64,000 bases of DNA from G963665815 sp942492065 (GCA_942492065.1 CALODV010000013.1:1321749-1385748); one strand, 5' to 3'. Positions 46,704-56,491 are shown, counted from the stretch's first letter. Numbers and translations are program-made. Notes: generated by a model from the letters alone, not told the origin.

Positions 46704-49361
46704 TTACTCATTTACATCACTATCCAGGAGCTGTTTTATCGCTGATGTAAGTTTAAGATGAGTATAGGGTTTGGATACAAAATTATGTTCTGATGAACTT
46801 ATACCCTTGCTTTTAAGAATATCATCAGTATATCCGGAACCGAACATTATTTTTATATGTGGGTATTTTTCTTTTATAATAGTGGACAGTGTACCTCCAT
46901 CCATTTCAGGCATTATTACATCTGTAAGTACGAGTTTAATTTCGCTGCTCATGGATATAAGTTTGTCCAGAGCTTCCTTACCATTTCTGGCAGTAACAAT
47001 ATTATAACCGGCTGTTATCAGTATTTGTCTTGTAATATCCATAACAGATTCGTCATCCTCCACAATAAGAATCAACTCCTGATTTCCCTTCACAATGTTT
47101 CTTTCTTTTATGGTATTTTTGATTTCTCCCACTTCTTTTACAGGCCAGAGAATCTTGAATTCTGTTCCAATATTAACTTCGCTTTCAACCGATATATACC
47201 CCATGTTCTGCTTTACGATCCCGTATATTGTTGATAGCCCCAGACCTGTGCCTTTATTCTTGCTCTTAGATGTAAAGAATGGTTCAAATATTTTATCCAA
47301 TATCGAATCAGGTATTCCCTTACCGTTATCTCTAACAATAATCATGAGATACAGACCATCTTCCAGTCCTGAAAACTCCGGATTGAATTCTTTGCAGACC
47401 AATAGCTCATCAGTCTCAATCTGAATAACTCTGCGTCTGTTAAACAGCTCTTTTTCCTGAATTGCATCTTTTGCGTTTACAATAAGATTAATAAATATCT
47501 GTTCTAATTGTCCCGGATCAGCTTCTACTTTATGGAGATTACTCTGGAGATTCAATTCAATATCAATATCTTCAGGAACAAGCCTTCTTAACATTTTGAA
47601 CATTTTTTCGAGGAGCTCGTTTATATCAATGATTATGGGATGCATTATTTCCTTGCGGCTGAAAGCAAGAAGCTGTCTGGTAAGAAATGAGGCTTTATTA
47701 CCTGCTTGGGATATCTCGGTCACAATGCTTCGTATGTTTTCGGGTAAAGCTGAATTTTGTATAAGTAATTCAGCATATCCATTGATGATTGTCAGCAGGT
47801 TGTTGAAGTCATGAGCTACACCTCCAGCCAGATTACCTATGGCTTCCATTTTCTGAGTTTGTCTTACATGCTGTTCCAGCATTGTACTCTTAGTAATATC
47901 TCTAATGATAACATGATAAGCAGGGTCATTTTTGTAATTAATTTTGTGTCCCAGAGCTTCATAGAAATGACTCTCCTCTGCTCCATGCAGGAGTTCAAAG
48001 CTATATTGATTTTTGGTTCCGGAGTTACCGGAATCTATAAATGATTTTATATCACTCCAGATATCATCACCCAGAATATCCTGTACTCTGTAATTTTCAG
48101 ATTCACTTTTCGAAATATCAAACATACGAGATATGGTATTGTTGGAGAAAACCATTAAATCATTCTGCACTATGAAAATACCTTCCAGAGAGCTTTCAAC
48201 CAGATTTCTGTACTTTTCTTCACTCTCAATCAGACTTGCCTCAGTGTTTTTTCTAATTTCGATTTCTTTCTGAAGATTTTCATTGCTATCCCGTAAGTTC
48301 TGAGTTCTTTCTGTTACTACAAGTTCCAGAATTGTTTTAGAGTCTTCCAGCTCTTGCTGGACGCGCAGCAGTTCATTAACCATATAGTTGAAATTACTGT
48401 ATAACAAGCCGATTTCATCATCTTTATGGGCTGAATACCTGATGTTCTGGATATTCCCTGCCGCAATTGATTTTGAAACATAGGCAAGATTTATTATCGG
48501 TTCGGAAATGCTGCTGCTGAGAAAAAAGCTGACAGCGACAATGACAAGAATCAGAAGCAGCATTATCACTATAGAAGTTGTAAATAAGCTGTTCTGAATA
48601 TGATGATATTCAGAGAAGTTGACAAATATAACAATCTTACCGATAATATCTGCATTGTAGTCACTGAGTACATCTACACTGTAAAAGTATTTTCCAAATC
48701 TGAATAGATTACCGGTTTCAGAAAAAAGTTTTGCAGGATTGATATGACTCTTTTGTTGAAGATCCTGAAAACTATCAGAGGCTGCAACTGTGAAGTTACT
48801 CATAATTAAAGCGCAGTTTATGGGAAAATCATCAATAGTAAATCTTTTGGTAATAATCAATCTACCCAGAAATTTGTTTCTGTATTCCAGTGGGATAATA
48901 TTGGATATCAGGAAGCTTGTGTTGTCACTCCAGATAAATGGTTCATCATAATTGAACTTGTTGAAATCAAAGTACTTTTCTTCATCCGAGAAATCTGTGG
49001 TTGAATTATTGGATACCAGAGGCTTCATCTCTTCACTGAGTATTATGATATTCTCGAACTGCTCGATGTCTTTGAACTTTTTGAGTGCATCATGTACCTG
49101 ATAATAGACTTCATAATATAGCGGAACTATGAGATTTGCATTCTGACTGATTTTAGCTGTTTGCTCCTTAAACCGTTTTTTACTACTCAATTCATAGTTT
49201 TTATAGGCTGCATTATGCTTTTCAAGAAGATCTCTCGAGAAATTTTCAGACGATCTGTTTATTACATGTAATTCAATGAAAAAGAATATAACGATAATTA
49301 TAAAAGGGATTAAAAATATTGTTCTGGATATTTTCCACTTGATAGACTTCAATTTGTTCAT
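46704..49361 (-). CDS. Hybrid sensor histidine kinase
   Basis: 885 residues. Membrane helices at about 13-32 and 262-282 enclose a periplasmic domain of about 230 residues. Then HAMP, coiled coil, PAS (SEEKYRNLVESSLEGIFIV), HisKA with GNLAGGVAHDFNNLL (phospho-His), HATPase with NLIVNAKDAI, DNGKGIPDSI and KGTGLGLSTIYGI, and a C-terminal receiver (ILIVEDDESV, phospho-Asp in VLTDVIMPEMDG, lysine in FVSKPYTHLKL). No DNA-binding output is attached, so a separate response regulator must exist elsewhere. Its start lies one base after the stop of a substrate-binding-protein gene, without its own clear ribosome site, so translation is coupled. Confidence 0.93.
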   Translation of the reverse strand: MNKLKSIKWKISRTIFLIPFIIIVIFFFIELHVINRSSENFSRDLLEKHNAAYKNYELSSKKRFKEQTAKISQNANLIVPLYYEVYYQVHDALKKFKDIEQFENIIILSEEMKPLVSNNSTTDFSDEEKYFDFNKFNYDEPFIWSDNTSFLISNIIPLEYRNKFLGRLIITKRFTIDDFPINCALIMSNFTVAASDSFQDLQQKSHINPAKLFSETGNLFRFGKYFYSVDVLSDYNADIIGKIVIFVNFSEYHHIQNSLFTTSIVIMLLLILVIVAVSFFLSSSISEPIINLAYVSKSIAAGNIQNIRYSAHKDDEIGLLYSNFNYMVNELLRVQQELEDSKTILELVVTERTQNLRDSNENLQKEIEIRKNTEASLIESEEKYRNLVESSLEGIFIVQNDLMVFSNNTISRMFDISKSESENYRVQDILGDDIWSDIKSFIDSGNSGTKNQYSFELLHGAEESHFYEALGHKINYKNDPAYHVIIRDITKSTMLEQHVRQTQKMEAIGNLAGGVAHDFNNLLTIINGYAELLIQNSALPENIRSIVTEISQAGNKASFLTRQLLAFSRKEIMHPIIIDINELLEKMFKMLRRLVPEDIDIELNLQSNLHKVEADPGQLEQIFINLIVNAKDAIQEKELFNRRRVIQIETDELLVCKEFNPEFSGLEDGLYLMIIVRDNGKGIPDSILDKIFEPFFTSKSKNKGTGLGLSTIYGIVKQNMGYISVESEVNIGTEFKILWPVKEVGEIKNTIKERNIVKGNQELILIVEDDESVMDITRQILITAGYNIVTARNGKEALDKLISMSSEIKLVLTDVIMPEMDGGTLSTIIKEKYPHIKIMFGSGYTDDILKSKGISSSEHNFVSKPYTHLKLTSAIKQLLDSDVNE

Positions 49362-49362
49362 A

Positions 49363-50451
49363 CTAGTTTTCTAACAAGGGTATAGTCTGATATAATTCGT
49401 CAGCTATCATTTCTATATCGTTGGGAATTTTGATTCCTAATTGTTGAGCTCTTTTTTGATTAAAAACAATCATATAGCTTTTTGAAGAAACGACAGGAAT
49501 GTCCTGAATTTGCTTGTCATTTCTTAATAAGTCAAGAGCAATTTCTGCAGTTTCGTTTCCCATTTTTATGAAGTTAATAGCAACACCGCCAAACAATCCA
49601 AGCCTGCAGAAGTTATAGTTAATTGCAATACCAGGTTTTTTACTATGCTCAATGAAATATTTGAATGTGACCGGTGTACTTACCTGTTCACCAGTGTCTG
49701 TCAGCAACCCGATGGCAGCATTGTATACTGCTCCAACATCATCATCTTGATTAAGTCTCTTAATAATATCTGCGAGTTCTTTCATGGAATTAAGCCTGAT
49801 AATTTCAACATCAAAATCAAAGTTTTCGTTGTTCAGCTCAAGGTCGAATTGATTCTTTATAGCCTCACCTGTTGTTGTCATGTCTATCAAAGCTACAATT
49901 TTTTTCAGGTCCGGGAATATCTGATGCATTGTGTTCAGTGATCTGGCAAGGTGAAGATATTCATAGACTCCAGTTATGTTTTTGGTTGGATACCATTTTG
50001 CTCCAACTTGTTTAAAGGCATCTTTTATATCTGCCGGTTGATTATTCATACCTGAGAATATGATTTGGAAGTCTTCATTCAGAAGCTGACTTGCAACATA
50101 TTTAATTGCATTGTCATCCAGAACAAATAAAATGTCCGGTTTGAAAGCTTTTATTTTGTTTATGGCTATTTGAGCCTGTTCAGTTTTCTTCTTCTCTGAA
50201 GCATTAACAGTTTTTGTCTTCATAAAGTAGTGTTCATACTTGAAATGAAATTCACTGTTCCCAAGAGTTTCTTTTATTCCCATAGTCTGCGGATAATCAC
50301 AAACATTTTTTTCGTTGTAACTGTGGAGTATAAATACTCTTTTGACATTACTTTTCAAATCTGATTCTTTATCTCCTGCACTTAAAATGCAGATAGAAAA
50401 AAGAATAAGCAGAATTACTGAATTCTTTTTAAAGGTGTTAATAAACATCAT
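49363..50451 (-). CDS. ABC-type periplasmic substrate-binding protein
   Basis: 362 residues, signal peptide about 1-25 (VILLILFSICILSAG). Two-lobe type I binding fold of the ABC_sub_bind family: KRVFILHSYNEKN, DILFVLDDNAIKYVASQLL, IIFSGMNNQPAD, KKIVALIDMTTTGEAI, GGVAINFIKMGNETAEIALDLL. No ABC permease or ATPase is next to it; the partner is the histidine kinase that follows at once. It therefore probably presents a ligand to the kinase sensor (inference, as known for LuxPQ-like and TorT/TorS systems). GGAG precedes the ATG. Confidence 0.85.
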   Translation of the reverse strand: MMFINTFKKNSVILLILFSICILSAGDKESDLKSNVKRVFILHSYNEKNVCDYPQTMGIKETLGNSEFHFKYEHYFMKTKTVNASEKKKTEQAQIAINKIKAFKPDILFVLDDNAIKYVASQLLNEDFQIIFSGMNNQPADIKDAFKQVGAKWYPTKNITGVYEYLHLARSLNTMHQIFPDLKKIVALIDMTTTGEAIKNQFDLELNNENFDFDVEIIRLNSMKELADIIKRLNQDDDVGAVYNAAIGLLTDTGEQVSTPVTFKYFIEHSKKPGIAINYNFCRLGLFGGVAINFIKMGNETAEIALDLLRNDKQIQDIPVVSSKSYMIVFNQKRAQQLGIKIPNDIEMIADELYQTIPLLEN

Positions 50452-50720
50452 TATCTCCGAAATTAATCAATCAGATATTGAATATCATTCAATAATATCA
50501 ACAATATAATGTGAACTATACTTAAAGAAAACAAAAATTAAGAAGAAAAAATATCTTTGACCTAATATGAAAGCTGACTTCGCAAAATTTATTGCGAATT
50601 AATTATAATTTTGAAACCAGCATAACTTCAATGATTTGTCAATCGAAAAAGAATAAGAAATCAAATAATTGACATAAAACAAGGTTTTTATTTATTGAGA
50701 AAAAAAATTTGAAGGTGATC

Positions 50721-51560
50721 ATGAATTTTCAGAACATGGTATTCAGTTTACAAAAATACTGGGCAGAGCACAACTGCAATATAATACAACCTTATGACGT
50801 TGAAATGGGTGCAGGAACTTTCCATCCGGCTACATTCTTCGGAGCTCTCGGGAGTAAACCAACATCTGTTGCATATATACAACCCTGCAGAAGACCTAAA
50901 GACGGTCGCTATGGTGAAAACCCCAACAGACTGCAGCATTATTACCAGTTTCAGGTAATTATCAAACCTACACCTGATAATATCCAGGATTTGTATCTTA
51001 AGAGTCTGGAAGCTATCGGTGTCAATATTAAGGAACATGATATCCGTTTTGTTGAGGATGACTGGGAATCTCCTACACTTGGTGCCTGGGGACTGGGCTG
51101 GGAGGTCTGGCTTGACGGTATGGAGATTTCTCAATTCACATACTTTCAACAGGTTGGCGGTATCGATTGTTTCCCGGTGAGTGTTGAGCTTACTTACGGG
51201 TTAGAGCGTCTCGCCATGTATATCCAGAATGTAGATGATTACAGAGATTTGCAATGGAATGATACAACCAAATACGGTGAATTATTCTTCAGAAAGGAAG
51301 TGGAGTACAGTAATTTTAACTTTTCAGAGGCGAATATTGAACTGAAGAGACAGGAATTTGAGAACTTCGAGAAAGAAATTCCAAAGCTGCTCGATAAGAA
51401 ACTTACTTACCCGGCATATGACTATCTGCTGAAGGCTTCCCATGTATTCAATCTGCTCGATTCACGCGGAGTTGTGAGTGTAACAGAAAGAGCGGCTTAT
51501 ATCCTCAGAATACGTAATATGGCAAAAAAATGTGCTGAAACTTTTATAGCATCAAAATAG
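50721..51560 (+). CDS. glyQ: Glycyl-tRNA synthetase alpha subunit
   Basis: 279 residues from the ATG at 50721 with AAGGTG just upstream; an earlier in-frame TTG at 50709 is unlikely. Strong family motifs: QKYWAEHNCNIIQPYDVEMGAGTFHPATF, AYIQPCRRPKDGRYGENPNRLQ, DDWESPTLGAWGLGWEVWLDGMEI, FTYFQQVGGIDC and GLERLAMYIQ. It needs the beta subunit GlyS, which is not next to it in the window. A TTGACA at about 50668 marks a likely promoter. Single gene with its own terminator. Confidence 0.96.
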   Translation: MNFQNMVFSLQKYWAEHNCNIIQPYDVEMGAGTFHPATFFGALGSKPTSVAYIQPCRRPKDGRYGENPNRLQHYYQFQVIIKPTPDNIQDLYLKSLEAIGVNIKEHDIRFVEDDWESPTLGAWGLGWEVWLDGMEISQFTYFQQVGGIDCFPVSVELTYGLERLAMYIQNVDDYRDLQWNDTTKYGELFFRKEVEYSNFNFSEANIELKRQEFENFEKEIPKLLDKKLTYPAYDYLLKASHVFNLLDSRGVVSVTERAAYILRIRNMAKKCAETFIASK

Positions 51561-51586
51561 TAAAATATTAAAACCTAACATACATG

Positions 51587-51611
51587 CTGCAGATTTTTCT
51601 GCAGTTTTTTT
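51587..51611 (+). terminator. Terminator of glyQ
   Basis: Stem CTGCAGA/TCTGCAG, short T-rich loop, followed by seven Ts, 27 bases after the stop. Confidence 0.82.
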
Positions 51612-51814
51612 ATTATCCCCCAATATAATCCTAAACTCCATTTCCACAACTAACACAAAACATTAACAAGTATCAAAAAAAATTTCAAAGTAACTGACAT
51701 GGATTGAGATCTAAAAAGGAATGAAGACAGCGTCTTTAAAAAAATGTCAGAAAATAGTTTGACATTATGAAATGACTGAAGCTTATTTTTTCTACCAACA
51801 ATATTGGAGTCTAT

Positions 51815-54409
51815 ATGAAGCAAATTATTATTCTATTTTTATTTCTCACCATAAGTGCGTTCATCTCATCCATTCCTGTTCAGCCTGTAGGTTCAGGGAA
51901 TGAGATTGATCCTTATATCATCGAATCTTTAGACAATCTGGAATGGCTCAGTACAACCAGTTCAAGCTGGGGAAGTTATTTTATCCAGACTAATGACATT
52001 GATGCATCTGATACCCAGAACTGGAACAGCGGAGAAGGTTTCCTCCCTATAGGAACAGGAAGTAATTTCAATGGTACATATGATGGGCAATACAATAAAA
52101 TCAGTAATCTGTATATTAACAGATCTTCAACTAATAATCAAGCATTTTTTTACAAGCTTCATACAACTGGAACACTTAGTAACATAGTTCTTGAAAACGT
52201 TAGTGTGACAGGTAACTACAATGTAAGTGCTCTTGTAAGCTTTGTTAATCAGGGACATGTAAGAAACTGTTCTTCTTCAGGATCTGTTTCTGCAACAGGA
52301 ACTGCTGGTGGTTTGATCGGTACAACTTATAATGGAGCTGAAGTATCTAAGTGTTTCAGCTCATGTAATGTAAGTGGTCAAACTTATCTTGGTGGGTTAA
52401 TTGGTAACATGTCTGACTATTGCTTAATAGCTAATTGCTATGCACGAGGAAATGTTACCGGAACAAACACAAAAGGCGGATTAATAGGGTCAAGCTACTA
52501 TCTGTATCAAAGTCAAGTACACAACTCCTATAGTACCGGATATGTATCTTCAGGATCATGGAGTGGTGGACTCATAGGTGATGATGGAGTTGCTCATAAT
52601 TGCTTCTGGGATATGCAGACTTCCTCAATGACATCAAGTGATGGAGGAACAGGAAAAGTCACATCTGAAATGCAGACAATTTCAACTTATACTGATCTTT
52701 CCACAGTTGGTCTCAATGCTGCGTGGGATTTCACCGGAACACAGTTCAATGACACTGCAACTGAAGATATATGGGCTTTCTCAGTTGGACTTAACGACAA
52801 CTATCCTGTTCTTTCATGGCAGATTCTGAAAGCAGAATTCACGTCAGTAACAGCTACAACAACCGGCGATACAATAGATTTCTCAGATCTTTCAACCGGT
52901 AGTCCGACATCCTGGGCGTGGGATTTTGATAATAATGGTACAATTGATTCCAATGATGAGAATCCGCAATGGGCTTACTCTTCACCGGGAGTCTATACTG
53001 TAAAACTCACCATATCAGGAGCACAAGGATCAGACACTGAAACTAAAACTGACTACATTACAATTACTAATCCAAGCACAACAGACGGACTCGTTGCCTA
53101 CTATCCGCTTGGTGATGATTCAGACGATTACAGCGGTAATAATTACCATGGAACAGGTTCTAATCTTACTCCTGCAGCTGATAGATTTGGGATAAGCGAC
53201 AAAGCCTACAGCTTTAACGGTACATCATTGATTGAGATTCCGAGAATGGTTCAGGATGATTTCACAATAGCTTTCTGGATTAAAACAGATATGAGTCCGG
53301 GAGGCTCAGCTAATTTCTGGGATGGTCCTGGACTTGTCTGCGGTGAAGTAAACGGAGTTACGAATGATTATGGTATTACTTATGGTACCGGTCAGGTAAA
53401 CTACGGAACAGGTAGTCCGGATGTGACAATTTCCAGTTCAAATTTGTCAGATGACCAATGGCATTTTGTTACTGCAACCAGAAATATGAGTACCGGAGAA
53501 ATAAAATTGTATGTTGATGGTGAACTCGTTTCCTCAGACACAGGATCAACAGTCCCATTAACAGCAGAAACAATTCTTAGAATTGGGAAGTCCAGATACA
53601 ATTCCTATTTTAACGGATTGATGGATGATTTCAGATTTTATGATAGAGTTTTATTCAATTCAGAAATTGAGCTGCTTTTCAACGAACCTTCCTCAAATGC
53701 TACGAGAGAAATTACTCTTGATTCTGACAGCAGTATTGATTTTGGTCAGGTTTATTACGATTCTGACAGTTCGGTAAATGTTATTCTGACAAACACAGGT
53801 AATGTTATCGTTGATATCACAGATATCAGCTTAGTGAATTCTTCAGCGATATTCATAATCTCAGATGAATCTATGATGTTGAATCCGGGACAAACTGACA
53901 CAATCATGGTTACATTTACACCGGCTGCAGAAACGGTATATTCCGATACACTAAGAATTGTAAATAACTCGACAAATAATCCTGTAATTGATATTCCTCT
54001 CATCGGGGAAGGGGTTTATGATAACATCCCTGCACCACAAAATGTGAATATTGCATTGGTAAACGGTAATGCGGAAATCACCTGGGATGCTGTGACCCAA
54101 ACAGAACACGGCGTAGATGTCAGCATAGATTTCTATGTTGTAAACTACAGCGAAACTGCAGAGAACGATCCTGATGCATATTACCATTTAACAGCCACAA
54201 CAAACACAAGTTTCATTCATAACAGAGTCGCTCAGTTCAGCGAAAGCATGTACTATCAGGTTATAGCGATAAGGGATTATCAGGGAGAATATACAACTCA
54301 GGCGAACGGTAATGTTAACTTGGCTGCAGACAGAAGTAATTCGTCAAATACATCAAATACAACCCGTAAAACCTGGGGAGAATTAAAAAGAGAATTGAAT
54401 ATATATTAG
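51815..54409 (+). CDS. Secreted GLUG/PKD/LamG-domain protein
   Basis: 864 residues, signal peptide about 1-18. N-terminal third has GLUG-type repeats (GGLIGTTYNGAEVSKCFSSC, GGLIGNMSDYCLIANCYARG, GGLIGSSYYLYQ), then a PKD domain (SPTSWAWDFDNNGTIDSND), a LamG/concanavalin-like domain (DGLVAYYPLGDDS...GLMDDFRFYDRVLF), an ASH-like Ig domain (SIDFGQVYYDSDSSVNVILTNTG) and a fibronectin-III unit. It ends KTWGELKRELNIY and has no PNPFNPET tail. Likely extracellular, perhaps glycan-binding. TTGACA upstream at about 51759. Confidence 0.82.
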   Translation: MKQIIILFLFLTISAFISSIPVQPVGSGNEIDPYIIESLDNLEWLSTTSSSWGSYFIQTNDIDASDTQNWNSGEGFLPIGTGSNFNGTYDGQYNKISNLYINRSSTNNQAFFYKLHTTGTLSNIVLENVSVTGNYNVSALVSFVNQGHVRNCSSSGSVSATGTAGGLIGTTYNGAEVSKCFSSCNVSGQTYLGGLIGNMSDYCLIANCYARGNVTGTNTKGGLIGSSYYLYQSQVHNSYSTGYVSSGSWSGGLIGDDGVAHNCFWDMQTSSMTSSDGGTGKVTSEMQTISTYTDLSTVGLNAAWDFTGTQFNDTATEDIWAFSVGLNDNYPVLSWQILKAEFTSVTATTTGDTIDFSDLSTGSPTSWAWDFDNNGTIDSNDENPQWAYSSPGVYTVKLTISGAQGSDTETKTDYITITNPSTTDGLVAYYPLGDDSDDYSGNNYHGTGSNLTPAADRFGISDKAYSFNGTSLIEIPRMVQDDFTIAFWIKTDMSPGGSANFWDGPGLVCGEVNGVTNDYGITYGTGQVNYGTGSPDVTISSSNLSDDQWHFVTATRNMSTGEIKLYVDGELVSSDTGSTVPLTAETILRIGKSRYNSYFNGLMDDFRFYDRVLFNSEIELLFNEPSSNATREITLDSDSSIDFGQVYYDSDSSVNVILTNTGNVIVDITDISLVNSSAIFIISDESMMLNPGQTDTIMVTFTPAAETVYSDTLRIVNNSTNNPVIDIPLIGEGVYDNIPAPQNVNIALVNGNAEITWDAVTQTEHGVDVSIDFYVVNYSETAENDPDAYYHLTATTNTSFIHNRVAQFSESMYYQVIAIRDYQGEYTTQANGNVNLAADRSNSSNTSNTTRKTWGELKRELNIY

Positions 54410-54433
54410 TAATCAGCTTAAGATATAAAGACG

Positions 54434-54463
54434 CAGGCTTCCATAATCGGGAGCCTGTTTTTT
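54434..54463 (+). terminator. Terminator of the GLUG/PKD/LamG gene
   Basis: Stem CAGGCTTCC/GGGAGCCTG (one G-T pair) followed by TTTTTT, 25 bases after the stop. Confidence 0.82.
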
Positions 54464-54484
54464 GCTGAGAAGCGGAAATAAAAA

Positions 54485-54512
54485 CGGAGTATATGAAAAC
54501 TCATACACTCCG
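54485..54512 (-). terminator. Terminator of the small basic protein gene
   Basis: Stem CGGAGT-TATGA / TCATA-ACTCCG with one bulge on each side; on the minus strand it is followed by five Ts, directly after the stop at 54519. Confidence 0.7.
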
Positions 54513-54518
54513 CATAAA

Positions 54519-54692
54519 TCATTTCTCTTTTCTGACACCCTTAAAAGGTGTCCCATCTTGTTTTTGATCCAAGAATCGACCAGTATTGGTATCTCTTTTT
54601 ACCCATCTGTCGACCTTAGGGTTATAGGATTGTGATCGGTCTCGTACTGCTCCTTTGCGAGCATTATCACCATATGGCTTATTTTTTGCCAT
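54519..54692 (-). CDS. Small conserved basic protein
   Basis: 57 residues from the ATG at 54692, preceded by AAGGAG; the in-frame extension upstream is not coding-like. Sequence MAKNKPYGDNARKGAVRD, then NPKVDRWVKRDTNTGRFLDQ and DGTPFKGVRKEK. It is highly basic and resembles a widespread family of uncharacterised small proteins found in many bacteria, sometimes near toxins or phage genes. Function unknown. A possible promoter (TTGATT, 16 bases, TACAAT) lies upstream on the minus strand at about 54748-54775. Confidence 0.75.
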   Translation of the reverse strand: MAKNKPYGDNARKGAVRDRSQSYNPKVDRWVKRDTNTGRFLDQKQDGTPFKGVRKEK

Positions 54693-54817
54693 TTTGATCT
54701 CCTTATGGAGTTTGTACGATCCAGAATTACCAAACAAATTTCTTGCAAATTGTATTGACAATTTTTTAAGAATCAAGAACTGTAATTCATCTTACAAATT
54801 AAGTCTTCGGTTCGGAC

Positions 54818-54838
54818 TCTCCGGATCGGAGATTTTTT
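54818..54838 (+). terminator. Orphan terminator-like hairpin
   Basis: Stem TCTCCG/CGGAGA with a 3-base loop, followed by six Ts, with a smaller hairpin (AGTC...GGACT) just before it. No rightward gene ends here, so it could close a short RNA started from the TTGACA at 54755-54760. Confidence 0.4.
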
Positions 54839-54925
54839 ATGTTTTTAACATCATTGAGAAAAATAACAACTACTGCATTATTGTCAAGTATTTTTACATA
54901 GATAATTTAACTTAATAGGTTTATT

Positions 54926-56002
54926 CTAGGTAAGCAGATATTTTACTTTCTCTTTATACTTATTATGATATCTATAAGAGATCTTACCTTGATACTGAAG
55001 AGCACCAATTATAATTGAAGGATGCAGATAATCAAATAATTCCAGCATATTATTCAGTAATTTGCCAGGGACTTTTGTGTAATCCTTTACCAGAGAAAGC
55101 ACTTTATCAATACCTATTTTCTGTCTGGCAAATTGGTCAGCTTCTATTTCGATAACCTGATCTTTTTTAAAGTCTTCTGAATCAATAATAGAATTTGTTT
55201 GAGTCACGTGACCTTTAAAAATGTGTCCCAGTTCATGGAGTACTGTAAACCAGAAGTTATCAAGTCGGTCATATCTGGCAGTATAAACAACAAATGGATT
55301 ACTTTCACGGTAAAAAGCTGCTCCATCCAGATAAGTATGACTTAAATGGGGTAAGTATAGAAAACCAACTCCACATTTTTCCAGTTCTAAAATGAACATT
55401 TTCACACCATTTGATGACTGAGTGAATTCTTTCAATCCATGCAGCAAACTTTCAAGTAAATTGCTATTATACTCTGGCAGGTTGAGGTTGCTACTTTCTA
55501 GTAAAGCTTTCTTGTACCAGATTTTAGCGAAGTTTAAATTGAATCCTTCATTGTAGCATTCACTTGTTCTCGCTGCCATATTCAGGTTTACAGAATCAAA
55601 AAAAACATTAAAGTCTTCAGTCTGTGTAAAATGGGTAAGTTCATTCTTCAGATCCTCTGTTTTAGTAGCCTCACTATCAATCCAACCCAGCTTTTTCATT
55701 TCTCCTATTGGAAACAATGAATACAATTCTCCTCTAGTGGCTGTACACACAAATTTTTTCTCATTTAACTTACTAAGCCTGTATTCATTATCAATACTGA
55801 GCCATGTTTTTGCAGGGATACTGAATAAATGACTAAGCTTAATTGCCATATCATCAGACAGTTGTACCTGGTTATTAATAAGTTTACTTGCATGCTTTTC
55901 TGTAATTTCCATAGCATCTGCAAATGTTTTTTGATTCCAATTTCTGAATTCCAGTTCGTGCAGAATATGGTCTCCAACGCCTGTAATAATGTATGCGTCC
56001 AT
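54926..56002 (-). CDS. higA: HigA-type antitoxin fused to ImmA/IrrE metallopeptidase domain
   Basis: 358 residues. N-terminal XRE helix-turn-helix (WNQKTFADAMEITEKHASKLINNQVQLSD), then a linker region and a zinc peptidase domain with HELGH (VLHELGHIFKGH) and a downstream glutamate in EIEADQFARQK. This is the long antitoxin form found with HigB toxins. It lies 12 bases downstream of the toxin gene, on the same strand, with GGGGGA before the ATG. It should bind the operator of the pair and neutralise HigB. Confidence 0.88.
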   Translation of the reverse strand: MDAYIITGVGDHILHELEFRNWNQKTFADAMEITEKHASKLINNQVQLSDDMAIKLSHLFSIPAKTWLSIDNEYRLSKLNEKKFVCTATRGELYSLFPIGEMKKLGWIDSEATKTEDLKNELTHFTQTEDFNVFFDSVNLNMAARTSECYNEGFNLNFAKIWYKKALLESSNLNLPEYNSNLLESLLHGLKEFTQSSNGVKMFILELEKCGVGFLYLPHLSHTYLDGAAFYRESNPFVVYTARYDRLDNFWFTVLHELGHIFKGHVTQTNSIIDSEDFKKDQVIEIEADQFARQKIGIDKVLSLVKDYTKVPGKLLNNMLELFDYLHPSIIIGALQYQGKISYRYHNKYKEKVKYLLT

Positions 56003-56014
56003 GATTCCCCCAAT

Positions 56015-56320
56015 CTAACTATAATGATTAGAAATTCTGATTATTTTAACTAAACCTTTTGTCTTTTCTTCGTCTGTAAACTCAATAATAAACTCTAATC
56101 TGTATTTCTTTGATAACCGCAGTGAGAATGCATCCTTTTTTCCCTGAAGCTTTTCAAATCTGTTGGAAGGTGGTTCTCTAAGTTCAAATATATTTCCAGC
56201 ATGCTTAATTCTCTGAATCATCAGAAAGAATTTCCTGATAATGTTTTCATTTAGCCTCTGCTTTGACTTCCCTATTGTGTATAGCTTTTCCAGATCTTTG
56301 TTGTCGAATAAGAATTTCAA
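56015..56320 (-). CDS. higB: HigB-type mRNA interferase toxin
   Basis: 101 residues, RelE/HigB fold. Family patterns: LYTIGKSKQRLNENIIRKFF, LREPPSNRFEKLQGKKDAFSLRLSKKYRLEFI (the typical NPP...LKG...SIR.N..WR segment in diverged form) and IIRISNHYS at the C-terminus. The start is TTG at 56320 with AAGGTGG 7 bases upstream. Toxin precedes antitoxin, which is characteristic of hig systems. A TTGACA (56375-56370, minus strand) lies upstream. Confidence 0.85.
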   Translation of the reverse strand: MKFLFDNKDLEKLYTIGKSKQRLNENIIRKFFLMIQRIKHAGNIFELREPPSNRFEKLQGKKDAFSLRLSKKYRLEFIIEFTDEEKTKGLVKIIRISNHYS

Positions 56321-56491
56321 GAATGACCACCTTGGTTTGATATAGACAAGTTAAGAATAATACTTTAAATGTCAAGAAGAATTTACCTGAAGAGTAAAAT
56401 TTAAATTGCAACTTTGTTGTTCTTTCATTCTTTCCTTGACTGCAATGAAGTGGAGTTCAATAATTAGTCATTACTGGATAGTGAGGTGCAC

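Noticed and set aside
50452..50720. T-box or riboswitch leader upstream of glyQ
   Set aside because: The likely promoter leaves only a very short leader and no T-box motif is seen.
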